From positions 1 to 41,361 of the forward strand of contig JBBIIP010000027.1 of NCBI GenBank assembly GCA_037446395.1: a stretch of DNA of 41,361 bases, in the 5' to 3' direction. The position numbers were made by a program, and so were the translations under genes. The notes beneath the pieces were generated by a model, which was not told the origin of the DNA, ran no database searches, and saw only the letters and a list, made by a program, of their open reading frames with translations. Position 1 is the stretch's first letter. Every line of letters begins with the position of its first letter. Positions 7,085 through 16,194 of the stretch are shown here, piece after piece. The stretch is from JAAYJT01 sp037446395 (GTDB taxonomy: Bacteria; Bacteroidota; Bacteroidia; Bacteroidales; JAAYJT01).

Positions 7085-7777
7085 TTATTCCTTGACCTCA
7101 AGCCTAAAGCCCGTACCATGCACATTGATGATACTCACTTTTGGGTCGTCTTTCAGGTGTTTTCGCAGATGGGCAATAAAAACATCCATGCTGCGGCCCA
7201 CGAAGTAGTTTTCGTCACCCCACACTTCTTTTAGGGCTCTTTCGCGCGTAAGCAGTTGATTCATGTTCCTGCAGAGTTGTCGGAGTAAGCTTGCCTCCTT
7301 ACCCGTAAGCGATTGAGAACCAGCGGGAGAAGTCAGGAGCATATTGACGGCATCAAAAGTGTAGTTGCCGATAAAATATGTTTCTTCTTCCTGAATGATT
7401 CCACAACGTTTAAGAATGGCCTCAATACGTAGGCTCAACTCTTCGCTGTCGAAGGGTTTGGTCACATAATCGTCGCAGCCTGCCTTAAAGCCTTTTACAC
7501 GATCTTCCTGCAACCCTCGTGCAGTAAGAAAAATAATGGGTAGGGCTGAGTTTTTTTGCCTGATTTTTTTGGCAAGCTCAAAGCCATCAAGTCGAGGCAT
7601 CATCACATCGAAGATGCACAAATCAAAATTCCCCTGTTGAAACTGCTGCCATGCCTGTATGCCGTCCGCAGCACAAACAACCTGATAGCCAAGCATCTTG
7701 ATATAATCGCAAAGGAGAATACTCAGGTTTGGATCATCTTCTGCAATAAGGATTTTAATATTTTTTTTTCTTTGCAT
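7085..7777 (-). CDS. OmpR-family response regulator (RprY-like)
   Basis: The 230-residue protein has an N-terminal receiver domain with acidic pocket residues Glu13-Asp15 (LIAEDDPN), phospho-acceptor Asp57 in CIFDVMMPRLDG, and the conserved Lys in YVTKPFDSEEL. The C-terminal winged-helix OmpR/PhoB-type DNA-binding domain covers about residues 130-230 (LTGKEASLLRQL, RSMDVFIAHLRKHLKDDP, IINVHGTGFRLEV). It lies 55 bp downstream of the histidine kinase gene, its evident partner. The pair resembles Bacteroides RprX/RprY, but the target genes are not evident from the sequence. Confidence 0.93.
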   Translation of the reverse strand: MQRKKNIKILIAEDDPNLSILLCDYIKMLGYQVVCAADGIQAWQQFQQGNFDLCIFDVMMPRLDGFELAKKIRQKNSALPIIFLTARGLQEDRVKGFKAGCDDYVTKPFDSEELSLRIEAILKRCGIIQEEETYFIGNYTFDAVNMLLTSPAGSQSLTGKEASLLRQLCRNMNQLLTRERALKEVWGDENYFVGRSMDVFIAHLRKHLKDDPKVSIINVHGTGFRLEVKE

Positions 7778-7832
7778 CGTATCTTTTCAAAACTTCGTTG
7801 AATAAATTTGAAGATTATAGTTAAAAAAGGCA

Positions 7833-9122
7833 TCAAAGCTTGATGTCGTTGCCAAAGGGTAGTACGAGTTCAAACCGGCTTCCTGCGCCCGGTTGGCTTG
7901 TCAGGCGAATCTGCCCATGGTGCGCTTCGACAATAGATTTCACATAGAATAATCCAAGTCCAAAGCCTTTGGTATCGTGTTTGTCTCCTGTGGGAACCCT
8001 ATAAAATCTCTTAAAAACATTCTTTTGGTGTTCAGGGCTGATTCCAATGCCTTTGTCTTCAACCGCAATCGTCACCCCCGATCCGTTTAATTTTGTTTCG
8101 AGTGTAATTTCGGGTGTTCCGATTGAATATTTGATGGCGTTGTCAATAAGATTCGAGATAATATTTTCGAGATGCTCCGGATCGGCGTTTATCATTAGTT
8201 TTTCGTTTGCGAACTTTCGTATGAACTTTCCTTTTTGGTGTCTTACCAACAGCCGAAACGGCCTGATGCTTTCTTCGACAATTTTATTTATGTCAATCAT
8301 CTGTTTATGTAATTTGAATTCGCCTTTTTCGACCAGGGTAATATGCAGAACCTGTTCAACCCTGTTTTTCAGCCTGCTGTTTTCGTCGCTGATGATTTTG
8401 GCATACCGTTGCACCTGGCACGATTCCTTACTTATCTCAGGGTTTGCCAGCATATCGGCTGCCAGTGAAATGGAGGCCAGAGGGGTTTTCAGTTCATGGG
8501 TCATATTGTTTACAAAATCGGTTTTCATTTGCGAAAGATTTTTTTCTTTCTTGAACGAAGCAATGATGGAATAGGATGCGCCAATCATTACAAGAATCAA
8601 TACCCAGAGCAATACGACCCAAATCATAACCTGGCTGGAAACAAAAGATTTTTGATCGGGAAAAAACACTGCAAGCATATAGCCATCATTGCGCTGCAAA
8701 CATACCAGCGAGGTGCTGTGGGGTGAGTGCGCAATTTGCCTGGAGTAGGCCTGGTTACTTGATTTTAATAAGGTATCGCATCCGGATTTGAATATTCCAT
8801 ATTCAAAATTCAGGGCTTTCGCGATGGTGGCCATTTCTTCAGTTAACAAACGTAGGAGATGGTTCGATTCGATCAGATCGTTTACGTTTACCCATTCATA
8901 ATTGTTCAGCCTGTTGCAGTATCGCAAATATTTGTTGCAGGTGTCAATTGCAGGGTCGGTAAGTTGTGCAACAACTTTTTTAAGGCCCATTTGCACCTGG
9001 CGGCCAAATTGCTCGTTCTGCATTTTCAGAGCATTTTGAACCCAAAACACCTGAATAATCATAATCCCGCCAACAGCAACCGCCATCAAAACAAACATTA
9101 AGGTAACACGCGTTTTGTTCAT
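7833..9122 (-). CDS. Membrane sensor histidine kinase (RprX-like)
   Basis: The 429-residue protein has transmembrane segments at about 6-27 and 165-188 enclosing a periplasmic sensor region of about 135 residues with no recognised domain but several cysteines. The cytoplasmic kinase core has HisKA with phospho-acceptor His209 (MTHELKTPLASI), the N-box with Asn328 (NLIDNAIKYS), and G-boxes DKGIGISP and GFGLGLFYVKSIVEAHHG. It should phosphorylate the response regulator encoded immediately downstream. A TATCTTTG -7 box lies about 40 bp before the ATG. It is the first gene of the kinase, regulator, MazG, RtcB run. Confidence 0.93.
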   Translation of the reverse strand: MNKTRVTLMFVLMAVAVGGIMIIQVFWVQNALKMQNEQFGRQVQMGLKKVVAQLTDPAIDTCNKYLRYCNRLNNYEWVNVNDLIESNHLLRLLTEEMATIAKALNFEYGIFKSGCDTLLKSSNQAYSRQIAHSPHSTSLVCLQRNDGYMLAVFFPDQKSFVSSQVMIWVVLLWVLILVMIGASYSIIASFKKEKNLSQMKTDFVNNMTHELKTPLASISLAADMLANPEISKESCQVQRYAKIISDENSRLKNRVEQVLHITLVEKGEFKLHKQMIDINKIVEESIRPFRLLVRHQKGKFIRKFANEKLMINADPEHLENIISNLIDNAIKYSIGTPEITLETKLNGSGVTIAVEDKGIGISPEHQKNVFKRFYRVPTGDKHDTKGFGLGLFYVKSIVEAHHGQIRLTSQPGAGSRFELVLPFGNDIKL

Positions 9123-9161
9123 AACATGTGGAATCGTTAATTTACATTATCAACGGCCATA

Positions 9162-9169
9162 CAAAGATA
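9162..9169 (-). promoter_or_regulatory. -7 promoter box for the kinase-regulator-mazG-rtcB run
   Basis: Minus-strand TATCTTTG (9169-9162) matches TAnnTTTG. The nearest upstream TTG is only 14 nt away, so the -33 element is weak. The kinase gene starts at 9122. Confidence 0.4.
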
Positions 9170-9222
9170 TTCCATTACGTGAACAAAGTTCCGTTCCCAC
9201 AAAACAATTTCATGAAAAGTCC

Positions 9223-9230
9223 TACCTTTA
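9223..9230 (+). promoter_or_regulatory. Possible -7 box for the osmC-priA run
   Basis: TACCTTTA differs from TAnnTTTG only in the last base and lies 37 bp before the OsmC ATG at 9267. No clear -33 TTG was seen. Confidence 0.3.
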
Positions 9231-9266
9231 CATCATCAAGAAACCGAATGATTCAACATAAAAGCC

Positions 9267-9680
9267 ATGAATGAAACCGCACAGATTACTTATCTCGGAG
9301 ACCTTCGCACCAAAGCCATTCATCTTCGTTCAGGTAATGAAATCATAACGGATGCTCCTCCAGACAACCAGGGCAAAGGCGAGGCTTTTTCGCCAACCGA
9401 CCTCGTGGCTGCTGCCTTGGGTAGTTGCATGGTAACAATAATGGGCATCGCTGCCCGAACCCACAATTTCAATATTGATGGCACTATCCTCCGCATTACA
9501 AAACTAATGACACCCAGCCCACGCCGCATTGGCGAAATAATTATAAATATTGACTTTCCGCCCCTGCACTACAGCAAAAAAGTAAAAAAGATTCTGCAAC
9601 ACTGTGCCGATACTTGCCCCGTGGCACTGAGCCTCCACCCCGATCTGAAGCAAACCGTGAAACTTAATTTTATCGCTTAA
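9267..9680 (+). CDS. OsmC-family peroxiredoxin-like protein
   Basis: This 137-residue protein has the OsmC/Ohr fold pattern with the redox cysteine Cys54 in FSPTDLVAAALGSCMVTIMG and a second, buried Cys117 in HCADTCPVALSLHP; Cys113 is an extra nearby cysteine. OsmC-type proteins reduce organic hydroperoxides in the cytosol through the Cys pair. The sequence is closer to OsmC-like proteins of the YhfA type than to Ohr, so peroxidase activity is likely but not certain. It is first in a tight plus-strand run: the FlK-like gene starts 3 bp after its stop codon and priA follows that by 14 bp. Confidence 0.93.
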   Translation: MNETAQITYLGDLRTKAIHLRSGNEIITDAPPDNQGKGEAFSPTDLVAAALGSCMVTIMGIAARTHNFNIDGTILRITKLMTPSPRRIGEIIINIDFPPLHYSKKVKKILQHCADTCPVALSLHPDLKQTVKLNFIA

Positions 9681-9683
9681 CGT

Positions 9684-10085
9684 ATGAACTTCAACCTAAC
9701 CGCAGGCATAAAAGGCCATAAAGAAATGATGGTTGTGCATGAGGCAACGGCTGCACGTTTTGGATCCGGATTGGTCGAGGTGCTGGCGACTCCAGCCATG
9801 ATTGCCCTGATGGAAGGAACCAGCCAGTTCAGCATACAGGATTTGTTGCCCGAAGGATATATCACCGTCGGTACAGAGGTGAATGTTAAGCATCTGAAAG
9901 CCACTCCCCTTGGCGAAAGAGTATGGTGCGAATCGGAACTTCTTGAAATTGATGGCCGTAGACTTCTTTTCGCAGTAGATGCCTGGGATCATGACGGCAA
10001 AATCGGCTCAGGAACTCACCAACGTACTATTGTCAATGCCCAGTCATTTATGAACCGATTGCCAAAGCGCCAGGCTCCCCAATAA
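9684..10085 (+). CDS. FlK-like hotdog-fold acyl-CoA thioesterase
   Basis: This 133-residue single hotdog domain matches the fluoroacetyl-CoA thioesterase (FlK)-like family. The putative catalytic triad residues are visible: Thr36 and Glu44 in VLATPAMIALMEGTSQ and His70 in TVGTEVNVKHLKATPLG. The C-terminal half, with GRRLLFAVDAWDHDGKIGSG and THQRTIVN, is typical. Most bacterial members hydrolyse unidentified small acyl-CoA thioesters, so FlK-like fold does not imply fluoroacetate resistance. Three bp separate it from osmC and 14 bp from priA, so the three genes are probably one transcript without an obvious shared pathway. Confidence 0.88.
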   Translation: MNFNLTAGIKGHKEMMVVHEATAARFGSGLVEVLATPAMIALMEGTSQFSIQDLLPEGYITVGTEVNVKHLKATPLGERVWCESELLEIDGRRLLFAVDAWDHDGKIGSGTHQRTIVNAQSFMNRLPKRQAPQ

Positions 10086-10099
10086 ATCTGCAGGAGAAA

Positions 10100-12592
10100 A
10101 TGAGTATGAGCTATGCTGATGTGCTGCTTCCCTTGCCTTTACCATCATTATTTACGTACAAGGTTCCAGGTGATATGTCAGCCAGTATTCGTATTGGAAT
10201 GCGTGTGGTGGTTCAGTTTGGCAAAAAAAAACTCTTTACGGCATTGGTGCGCAACCTTCACAACAGGCCGCCACGAATGGCTGCAAAGGAATTGATCTCC
10301 CTGGTTGACCAATTTCCGATCATATATCCCATACAGTTTGCTTTTTGGGAATGGATAGCCGGTTACTATATGTGTCATCCCGGTGAAGTGATGAATGCAG
10401 CCCTTCCTTCGGCCCTGAAGCTCAACAGCGAAACTAAAATTTCGTTGATTCCTGACCATGGCTTCAATATCAGCAACTTCAGCGAAAAAGAATACCGAAT
10501 TGTTACAGCCCTGGAGCGACAAAATGAAATTAACATCGGCGAAGCTGCCCGCATCGCCGGATCACAAAATGTCGTGCACCTCATAAATTCACTGATCGAA
10601 AAGGGGGTGGTTGAAGCTTTTGAAGAAGTGGCCGAGCGATATAAACCAAAGACCGAGAAGTATTATTCGCTTGCCGATGTGTATCAACACAACGAAAAAG
10701 CATTGGGCACCATGCTCGATTATCTAGAAAAAAGGGCACCACGCCAAAATGAGGTATTGCAGGCATTGCTTTATCATCTGCCCCCCGGTTCGACACAAGA
10801 GATCGGCATCGCACGTTCGATCCTGCTCGGGGAACTCCCACATGCAGAATCTGCCCTTCAGGCACTTGTCGAAAAGGGCATGGTCATCGAAAATATTCAG
10901 GCTGTGTCGCGTTTTGAGAAACATGCTGCAACCCGGCAGGTCTCAGAAATAACACTTGCTGAATATCAACAGCTTGCGCTGGAAAAAATCCATGAGTTTT
11001 TTCAAAATCATGTACCGGTTTTGCTCCACGGCATCACCTCAAGCGGAAAAACAGAGGTGTATATCAAGCTCATTGAAGCGACACTCAGGCAAGGAAAGCA
11101 GGTGCTGTATTTGCTTCCCGAAATCGCGCTTACAGCACAAATAATAACCCGTTTGCGTTGCTATTTTGGCGATGTGGTTGGTATATATCACAGCCGCCAA
11201 AGCGATGCCGAGCGGGCCGAAGTATGGAACAAAGTAAAAAGCTGGGATTCGAAGAAAGAGTTAGATTTTCATCCTTCCAGCATCATACTCGGTGCTCGAT
11301 CAGCCATCTTCCTTCCATACAGCAACCTAGGCTTGATCATTGTTGACGAGGAGCACGACAGTTCCTACAAGCAATATGAACCCAACCCAAGATACCATGG
11401 GCGAGACGCTGCGCTTTACCTGGCAACCATGCATGGTGCGAACCTTTTGCTCGGCTCGGCAACCCCTGCCATAGAAAGCTATTTCAACGCAAGGCAGGGC
11501 AAATATGGCCTTGTTGAAATGAATGAACGCTTTGGAAATATTTTGTTGCCAAATGTTCAGGTGGTGGATGTGAAAGAAGCGACCGCGCAAAAGCAAATGA
11601 AGAGTATTTTCAGCCAGACTCTGCTCGATGCAATTGACATCGCTCTGACGAATCATGAGCAGGTTATTCTTTTTCAAAATCGCCGTGGATTCAGTTTGCG
11701 CATTGAGTGTCCGCGTTGCCACTATATCCCCGGTTGCCAGCAGTGCGATGTCACGCTGATCTATCACAAACGCGAAAAGCACCTTCGCTGCCATTATTGT
11801 GGCTTTCACCAACCGGTTCAGCCGAGTTGCCCGCTTTGTAACCATCCTGAATTAACACTGATCGGGTTTGGAACTGAAAAGGTTGAGGAAGAATTATCCT
11901 TGCTTTATCCGGAGATTAGAATTGCGCGCATGGATCTGGACACCACGCGCAGCAAGCACGCCCACCACCGCATTATCAGCAGCTTCGAGGAAAGGCGCAT
12001 TGATGTCCTCACCGGAACCCAAATGGTGACCAAGGGTTTGGATTTCGATAACGTGAGCCTTGTGGGCATCCTCAATGCCGACAACATGATTACATATCCC
12101 GATTTTCGTTCGTTTGAGCGCAGTTTTCAACTCATGGCGCAGGTGAGCGGCAGGGCCGGACGCAAAAGTAAGCAAGGCAAAGTAATCATTCAAACCAGGC
12201 ATCCATCACATCCGGTGGTTGAACAGGTAATTGGCAACAACTACCAGGGAATGTATGAATCCCAAATTCTTGAGCGTCAAAGGTTTTTATATCCACCGTT
12301 TGTAAGGTTGGTTAAGATTTCGCTTAAACACAAAGACCCCGCAATGTTGGATTTGGCTGCAGCAAATTTTGCAGGAATGCTTCGCAAGGAATTTCCGGGT
12401 AAGGTGCTGGGAGCTGAATATCCGCTGGTTTCGAGAATACGAAACTATTATATCAAGGAGTTGCTGATTAAACTTGCACGTGATGCTACCCTGCCTGCAG
12501 CAAAACAAACAATTGCCAGGTTGATCGGCATATTTCTAAAGAACCCCCAACATAAACAGGTAAGGATTGTGGTGGATGTTGATCCGATGTAA
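10100..12592 (+). CDS. priA: Primosomal protein N' (PriA helicase)
   Basis: PriA is a 3'-5' DNA helicase that reloads the replisome at stalled forks. The 830 residues have an N-terminal 3'BD/winged-helix part (about 1-290), Walker A GITSSGKT (311-318, Lys317), DEEH box (416-419) followed by SSYKQYEPNPRYHGRDAA, and a zinc-binding insert from Cys537 (CPRCHYIPGCQQC ... CHYCGF ... CPLC) holding the eight conserved cysteines. Helicase motifs V/VI are GTQMVTKGLDFDNVSLVG and QVSGRAGR. The ATG at 10100 has AGGAG 5 nt upstream; a second in-frame ATG at 10106 is possible. The gene converges with the PKD-like lipoprotein gene, 37 bp apart. Confidence 0.97.
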   Translation: MSMSYADVLLPLPLPSLFTYKVPGDMSASIRIGMRVVVQFGKKKLFTALVRNLHNRPPRMAAKELISLVDQFPIIYPIQFAFWEWIAGYYMCHPGEVMNAALPSALKLNSETKISLIPDHGFNISNFSEKEYRIVTALERQNEINIGEAARIAGSQNVVHLINSLIEKGVVEAFEEVAERYKPKTEKYYSLADVYQHNEKALGTMLDYLEKRAPRQNEVLQALLYHLPPGSTQEIGIARSILLGELPHAESALQALVEKGMVIENIQAVSRFEKHAATRQVSEITLAEYQQLALEKIHEFFQNHVPVLLHGITSSGKTEVYIKLIEATLRQGKQVLYLLPEIALTAQIITRLRCYFGDVVGIYHSRQSDAERAEVWNKVKSWDSKKELDFHPSSIILGARSAIFLPYSNLGLIIVDEEHDSSYKQYEPNPRYHGRDAALYLATMHGANLLLGSATPAIESYFNARQGKYGLVEMNERFGNILLPNVQVVDVKEATAQKQMKSIFSQTLLDAIDIALTNHEQVILFQNRRGFSLRIECPRCHYIPGCQQCDVTLIYHKREKHLRCHYCGFHQPVQPSCPLCNHPELTLIGFGTEKVEEELSLLYPEIRIARMDLDTTRSKHAHHRIISSFEERRIDVLTGTQMVTKGLDFDNVSLVGILNADNMITYPDFRSFERSFQLMAQVSGRAGRKSKQGKVIIQTRHPSHPVVEQVIGNNYQGMYESQILERQRFLYPPFVRLVKISLKHKDPAMLDLAAANFAGMLRKEFPGKVLGAEYPLVSRIRNYYIKELLIKLARDATLPAAKQTIARLIGIFLKNPQHKQVRIVVDVDPM

Positions 12593-12629
12593 GGTATTAT
12601 TTGAAGAAGAGATTCCCTTTTCAATCCTC

Positions 12630-13316
12630 CTATTGTGCCACGTACATCTTGAGTTTGAAAAAGACAGTTTGCCCCGCAGCAACCTGAAAGACTTCCATTA
12701 CCTGCCCGTGTACTGTTCCGGTGCCATACCAGCCAAAAGAATCACCCACAGTGGGCGTTCCGCTATTGTCTTTGTCTTTCCAAATGGATATTTTATATGA
12801 TCCAGCGTCAAAGTCGGTTATATTAAAAGCTACCCCTGTGCCACTGCCATACGTTGCAACTGTTTTTAAAACTGCGGTGTTGGTGTATAAAGTGACCATT
12901 GATCCACTGAGGTCGTCAGTTGGTGCTGCCTCAAACAAGGCATAACCGCTCACCTGGGTGACGGGTGCGGTTACGGTAATCTGCTTGTTCATGGTAAAAG
13001 TGCCTCCTTTGCCATCGTTCACAGTAACGGTTACCGGAAAGCTGCCTGCGCTCGACGGAGCACGCCAGAATGCGGTCGGCCCCCCGGAAAACTCAATAGT
13101 ACCGCTCGTTGCCTCGTATTTATAATTGATTTCATCGTTGTCAGCATCTCCTGCAACGACTGAAATTTTCACAGCTCCGTTTGCCGCAACTGTGGTCGGT
13201 TGAAACTGAATATCCGTAATTGTAGGATCCGCGTTATCATCGCCACATGAATTCAGCCCTACCATTACACCCACCATGAATAGTGTTTGAATTGGTTTTA
13301 ATAAATAATTTTTCAT
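12630..13316 (-). CDS. Putative PKD/Ig-like surface lipoprotein
   Basis: Starting at ATG 13316 (a longer frame opens at 13358, but the signal peptide fits the internal Met), the 228-residue product has a lipoprotein signal with lipobox GLNSC (Cys24) followed by GDDNAD. An Ig/PKD-like domain spans about residues 32-118, with DADNDEINYKY and VTVNDGKGGTFTMNKQITV. The C-terminal domain (about 120-228; YALFEAAPTDDLSG, KISIWKDKDNSGTPTVGD) is beta-rich and not recognised. It is predicted to be exported and anchored by lipid, with no enzymatic motif. TAATTTTG (13363-13356) is a possible -7 box. No functional link to the neighbouring kinase is evident. Confidence 0.7.
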   Translation of the reverse strand: MKNYLLKPIQTLFMVGVMVGLNSCGDDNADPTITDIQFQPTTVAANGAVKISVVAGDADNDEINYKYEATSGTIEFSGGPTAFWRAPSSAGSFPVTVTVNDGKGGTFTMNKQITVTAPVTQVSGYALFEAAPTDDLSGSMVTLYTNTAVLKTVATYGSGTGVAFNITDFDAGSYKISIWKDKDNSGTPTVGDSFGWYGTGTVHGQVMEVFQVAAGQTVFFKLKMYVAQ

Positions 13317-13432
13317 GATTTGGAAGGCTTTAAGTGAATATTTTAAATATCGAATCAAAATTATTCACTAGAAGCAAAAGTTCTTTTGCTCACAGTATCA
13401 AATGCTTTGCTGAGCGTATCAGGGGGTGGAAC

Positions 13433-15616
13433 CTAATGGATTTTCTTTTCGTTGCTCGGGCTATGGCCAAATTCAGCTCTATAAGTGCGGCTAAAATGCG
13501 AAAGGTTCTTAAATCCAACTTCATAAGCGGCTTCCGATACATTAAGGTCGCCACGGTTGAGCAGATCAAAAGCCCTGTGCAGGCGGTATTTTAGCCAATA
13601 TTCATTTATAGTAATATTGGTCAGCGATTTGAACTTTCGATACAATTGAGCCCGGCTCATGCCAAGTTCCCTGCTCAAATCGGTGATGCCAAAATGATCG
13701 TTCTGAAGGTTTGTATCCATCAGCGAGTGTACTTTCTGCATAAATAGGTCTTCGAGTGCCATATATTTATCGCCAGCGGAAGCAGGGATTTTCATACCGG
13801 AATATCGTTTATGAAGCCCCTTGCGCAACTCAATCAGGTTGTGAAGCCTGATGCGAAGTTCTTCTTCATTAAACGGTTTGGCCAGATAGTCGTCGGCCTG
13901 GTGGTCCAATCCTTCGAGTTTTGAAGCGAGATCGGCTTTAGCGGTTAGCATGACTACCGGAATATGGCTGGTGCGGATATCCTTTTTAACACGCTTGAGA
14001 AATTCAATTCCACTCAACACAGGCATCATCACATCGCTTAAAATAATATCGGGGATTAGTTCTGACGCTTTGTCGAAACCTTCCTGCCCATCGTATGCCA
14101 CACTGATTGAATATTCATTTCCCAGCAGGGCACTGATATAGTCAACTACATCATGATTGTCTTCAATAATCAGCAAGAGCGGAGCATCTTTAGGTGCTTT
14201 TGTATTTATTTCCACTTTCCTGGTCACACTCTTTTCGAGAAATGAAGGAATGAAGTATTTATGGGATGGAACAGTATGAAATTCATCCTGAAAGGGCGCA
14301 TTCCTGCTGATCGGAAGGCATACAGTGAACACTGTTCCCGCTTCTGCGGAACTCTCTGCTGTAATTGATCCGTCAAATAGCTTTACCATCTCCCGAGCAA
14401 TGGCCAAACCGAGCCCTGTTCCTGCATCCCAGCCATCTGAGCCGCTCTCAACCCTGTAGTATCGGTCAAATATATAAGGCAGTTTGTCGGGCGGAATTTC
14501 CGGCCCATTGTTTTGGACCTTGATAATAAATTGCTTGTTATTGATTGTGTTTTCGTTGACCGTAACAGTTATTCGACCCCCTTCAGGTGTAAATTTTAGT
14601 GCATTTGAAAGCAGGTTTGTGATGATGTGATTTATTTTCTCGGGATCAAAATCCATTATAAAAGAATCGCATCCTGGTTTGTAATCTATTGTAATTGCTT
14701 TTGATGCTGCCATAGACCGAAATAAATCAACAAGGTAATTGGTATGCTTAACAATGTCAGCCAGGATAAAATGAATGGGCATATGCCCTGTTTCGAGTTT
14801 TGATATATTCAGAATCTCATTTACTAGCGCTAAAAGATCGTTACTGCTATGTTTGATTTTCGCGAGGCCCTCTTCGAGCCATTCATCCGGATTTTTTCTG
14901 ATTTGCTCAGCCATCCCCTGAATAATCGTGATCGGGGTGCGAAACTCATGCGATATGTTTGTAAAAAAGCTGGTTTTTACGGCATTTATTTCTTCCAGTT
15001 TTTTGATTTCATTTTGCTCAATCAGTTCATTATTCGTAATAAATCTCTTGATGAACAAGAATAGCACAACCGATAGCCAGCTGATGTTTGCTCCGAACAG
15101 GAAGTTATTCAATGCCGGAGAAACTTCTGAAGCCACACTCATATACGGCCGAAGAATAATCAACGCAATGAGTGAGGTTAGATATAAAAGAAAAACCTGG
15201 AAGGTAATTTTAATCGAATTCAAGGGGACAGAAAAAAAAACTGTGGCCAGCCCGATAAATATAAGCCCGGCTGAATAGGGAATGCCGCCAAGTTTAAATA
15301 TTGCAACAAAAGTGATGAGGATATAAAGGTTGAATGTAATTGCGCTTTCCCAGTTAACGTTTCTGCGTTTGCTCAAAACCAGGGCAGTCATGTAGATCAA
15401 TTGTACGGTGATGATCGCCAGTCCATAGGGAATCAGAATTTTCAGGTTCCTGTCGAAAATCAACATCGTAAATGTTATCAGAGCGGTTGCTGCACAAGCG
15501 GCCATAGTTGCCCAAAGGAGATTGAGCTTTGTCAGGTATAGTTTTCTGTCAATGCCTGGATAGGCAAGCAGCCGCTCGGCGACATTTGACAACCATTTGT
15601 TTGGCTTGATCTTCAT
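13433..15616 (-). CDS. Hybrid sensor kinase/response regulator with AraC output, multi-TM input
   Basis: One 727-residue polypeptide combines a complete phosphorelay. Six predicted transmembrane segments (about 31-52, 59-81, 92-110, 115-131, 137-157, 176-192) are followed by HisKA with His223 (ISHEFRTPITII), HATPase (Asn338 in NLLSNALKF, GTGLGLAIAREM), a receiver with Asp528 in IILSDVMMPVLSG, and a C-terminal AraC-type HTH (about 620-727; LSRELGMSRAQLYRKFKSL, SEAAYEVGFKNLSHFSRTY). Bacteroidota hybrid two-component regulators of PULs usually have a large periplasmic Reg_prop sensor; here the input is a compact membrane domain instead. The adjacent PUL is a possible target, but an FtsB-like gene separates them. 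Confidence 0.92.
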   Translation of the reverse strand: MKIKPNKWLSNVAERLLAYPGIDRKLYLTKLNLLWATMAACAATALITFTMLIFDRNLKILIPYGLAIITVQLIYMTALVLSKRRNVNWESAITFNLYILITFVAIFKLGGIPYSAGLIFIGLATVFFSVPLNSIKITFQVFLLYLTSLIALIILRPYMSVASEVSPALNNFLFGANISWLSVVLFLFIKRFITNNELIEQNEIKKLEEINAVKTSFFTNISHEFRTPITIIQGMAEQIRKNPDEWLEEGLAKIKHSSNDLLALVNEILNISKLETGHMPIHFILADIVKHTNYLVDLFRSMAASKAITIDYKPGCDSFIMDFDPEKINHIITNLLSNALKFTPEGGRITVTVNENTINNKQFIIKVQNNGPEIPPDKLPYIFDRYYRVESGSDGWDAGTGLGLAIAREMVKLFDGSITAESSAEAGTVFTVCLPISRNAPFQDEFHTVPSHKYFIPSFLEKSVTRKVEINTKAPKDAPLLLIIEDNHDVVDYISALLGNEYSISVAYDGQEGFDKASELIPDIILSDVMMPVLSGIEFLKRVKKDIRTSHIPVVMLTAKADLASKLEGLDHQADDYLAKPFNEEELRIRLHNLIELRKGLHKRYSGMKIPASAGDKYMALEDLFMQKVHSLMDTNLQNDHFGITDLSRELGMSRAQLYRKFKSLTNITINEYWLKYRLHRAFDLLNRGDLNVSEAAYEVGFKNLSHFSRTYRAEFGHSPSNEKKIH

Positions 15617-15783
15617 TCCGAAATAAAAGCTTACTACTCACATATTTTGAACGTACCAACTATAGTGGGTCATAATTACAGGCATAAACGGACAATTCAG
15701 AATTAATTAAGCCTAAACATGCAACAAGCTGAATTTTCCTGATGGCATTATTATAGTCTGTTTCGATCCGATGTTTTATTGTT

Positions 15784-16083
15784 TCACTGCAATTGCTCAG
15801 GAACAACCAGAAAAATAACTTCGCTATCTTTTTTCATCAGGAACTTTTCGCGGCCAAAGCGTATCAGGTTATTGGTGTCACTGAGCAGGTTATGAAGAGC
15901 AAGGCTGTCTTTTTCTATTTCCTTCAGATAATACTCTTTTTCTTTCTGTTGCTTTTGAATTGTTTTTCCTAATTCATATCTGCTTATCAGGTTGTTACGG
16001 TCGAAAAAGGTAATCCAAACCAAAAAAGCGATCAAAGTGATGAAATATTTGTTTTTGAGTATTGCTGGAATTTTTTTCCACAT
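15784..16083 (-). CDS. FtsB/DivIC-family septum formation initiator
   Basis: This 99-residue bitopic protein has a short cytoplasmic N-terminus, a transmembrane helix (about 13-27, YFITLIAFLVWITFF), a coiled coil (about 35-70, YELGKTIQKQQKEKEYYLKE) and the conserved end LIRFGREKFLMKKDSEVIFLV typical of Bacteroidota FtsB/DivIC proteins. It acts in the divisome, usually with FtsL/FtsQ. Its own promoter sits just upstream (16131-16101), so it is probably expressed independently of the PUL that ends 111 bp before it. It is a housekeeping gene wedged between the PUL and the hybrid kinase. Confidence 0.9.
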   Translation of the reverse strand: MWKKIPAILKNKYFITLIAFLVWITFFDRNNLISRYELGKTIQKQQKEKEYYLKEIEKDSLALHNLLSDTNNLIRFGREKFLMKKDSEVIFLVVPEQLQ

Positions 16084-16100
16084 AAAGCAAAAACTTTATA

Positions 16101-16131
16101 CAAAAATACTTAATATAGGTTCAGATAGCAA
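16101..16131 (-). promoter_or_regulatory. Predicted promoter of the FtsB-like gene
   Basis: On the minus strand TTG (16131-16129), a 20-nt spacer and TATTTTTG (16108-16101) match the Bacteroidota pattern. The start codon at 16083 is 18 bp downstream of the -7 box, so the leader is very short. Confidence 0.5.
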
Positions 16132-16194
16132 AGCCAATGGGCAAAAAGCGTCTTTTATATAGAAAACAAAGTATAACAATCGAGCCACAAGGAA

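Noticed and set aside
9684..10085. Fluoroacetate-resistance gene
   Set aside because: The fold and catalytic residues match FlK-like thioesterases, but the family is broad and nothing nearby concerns fluorinated compounds.
13373..13390. AGCAAAA/TTTTGCT hairpin as terminator of the hybrid kinase gene
   Set aside because: Only 7 bp of AT-rich stem and no clear T-tract on the minus strand.
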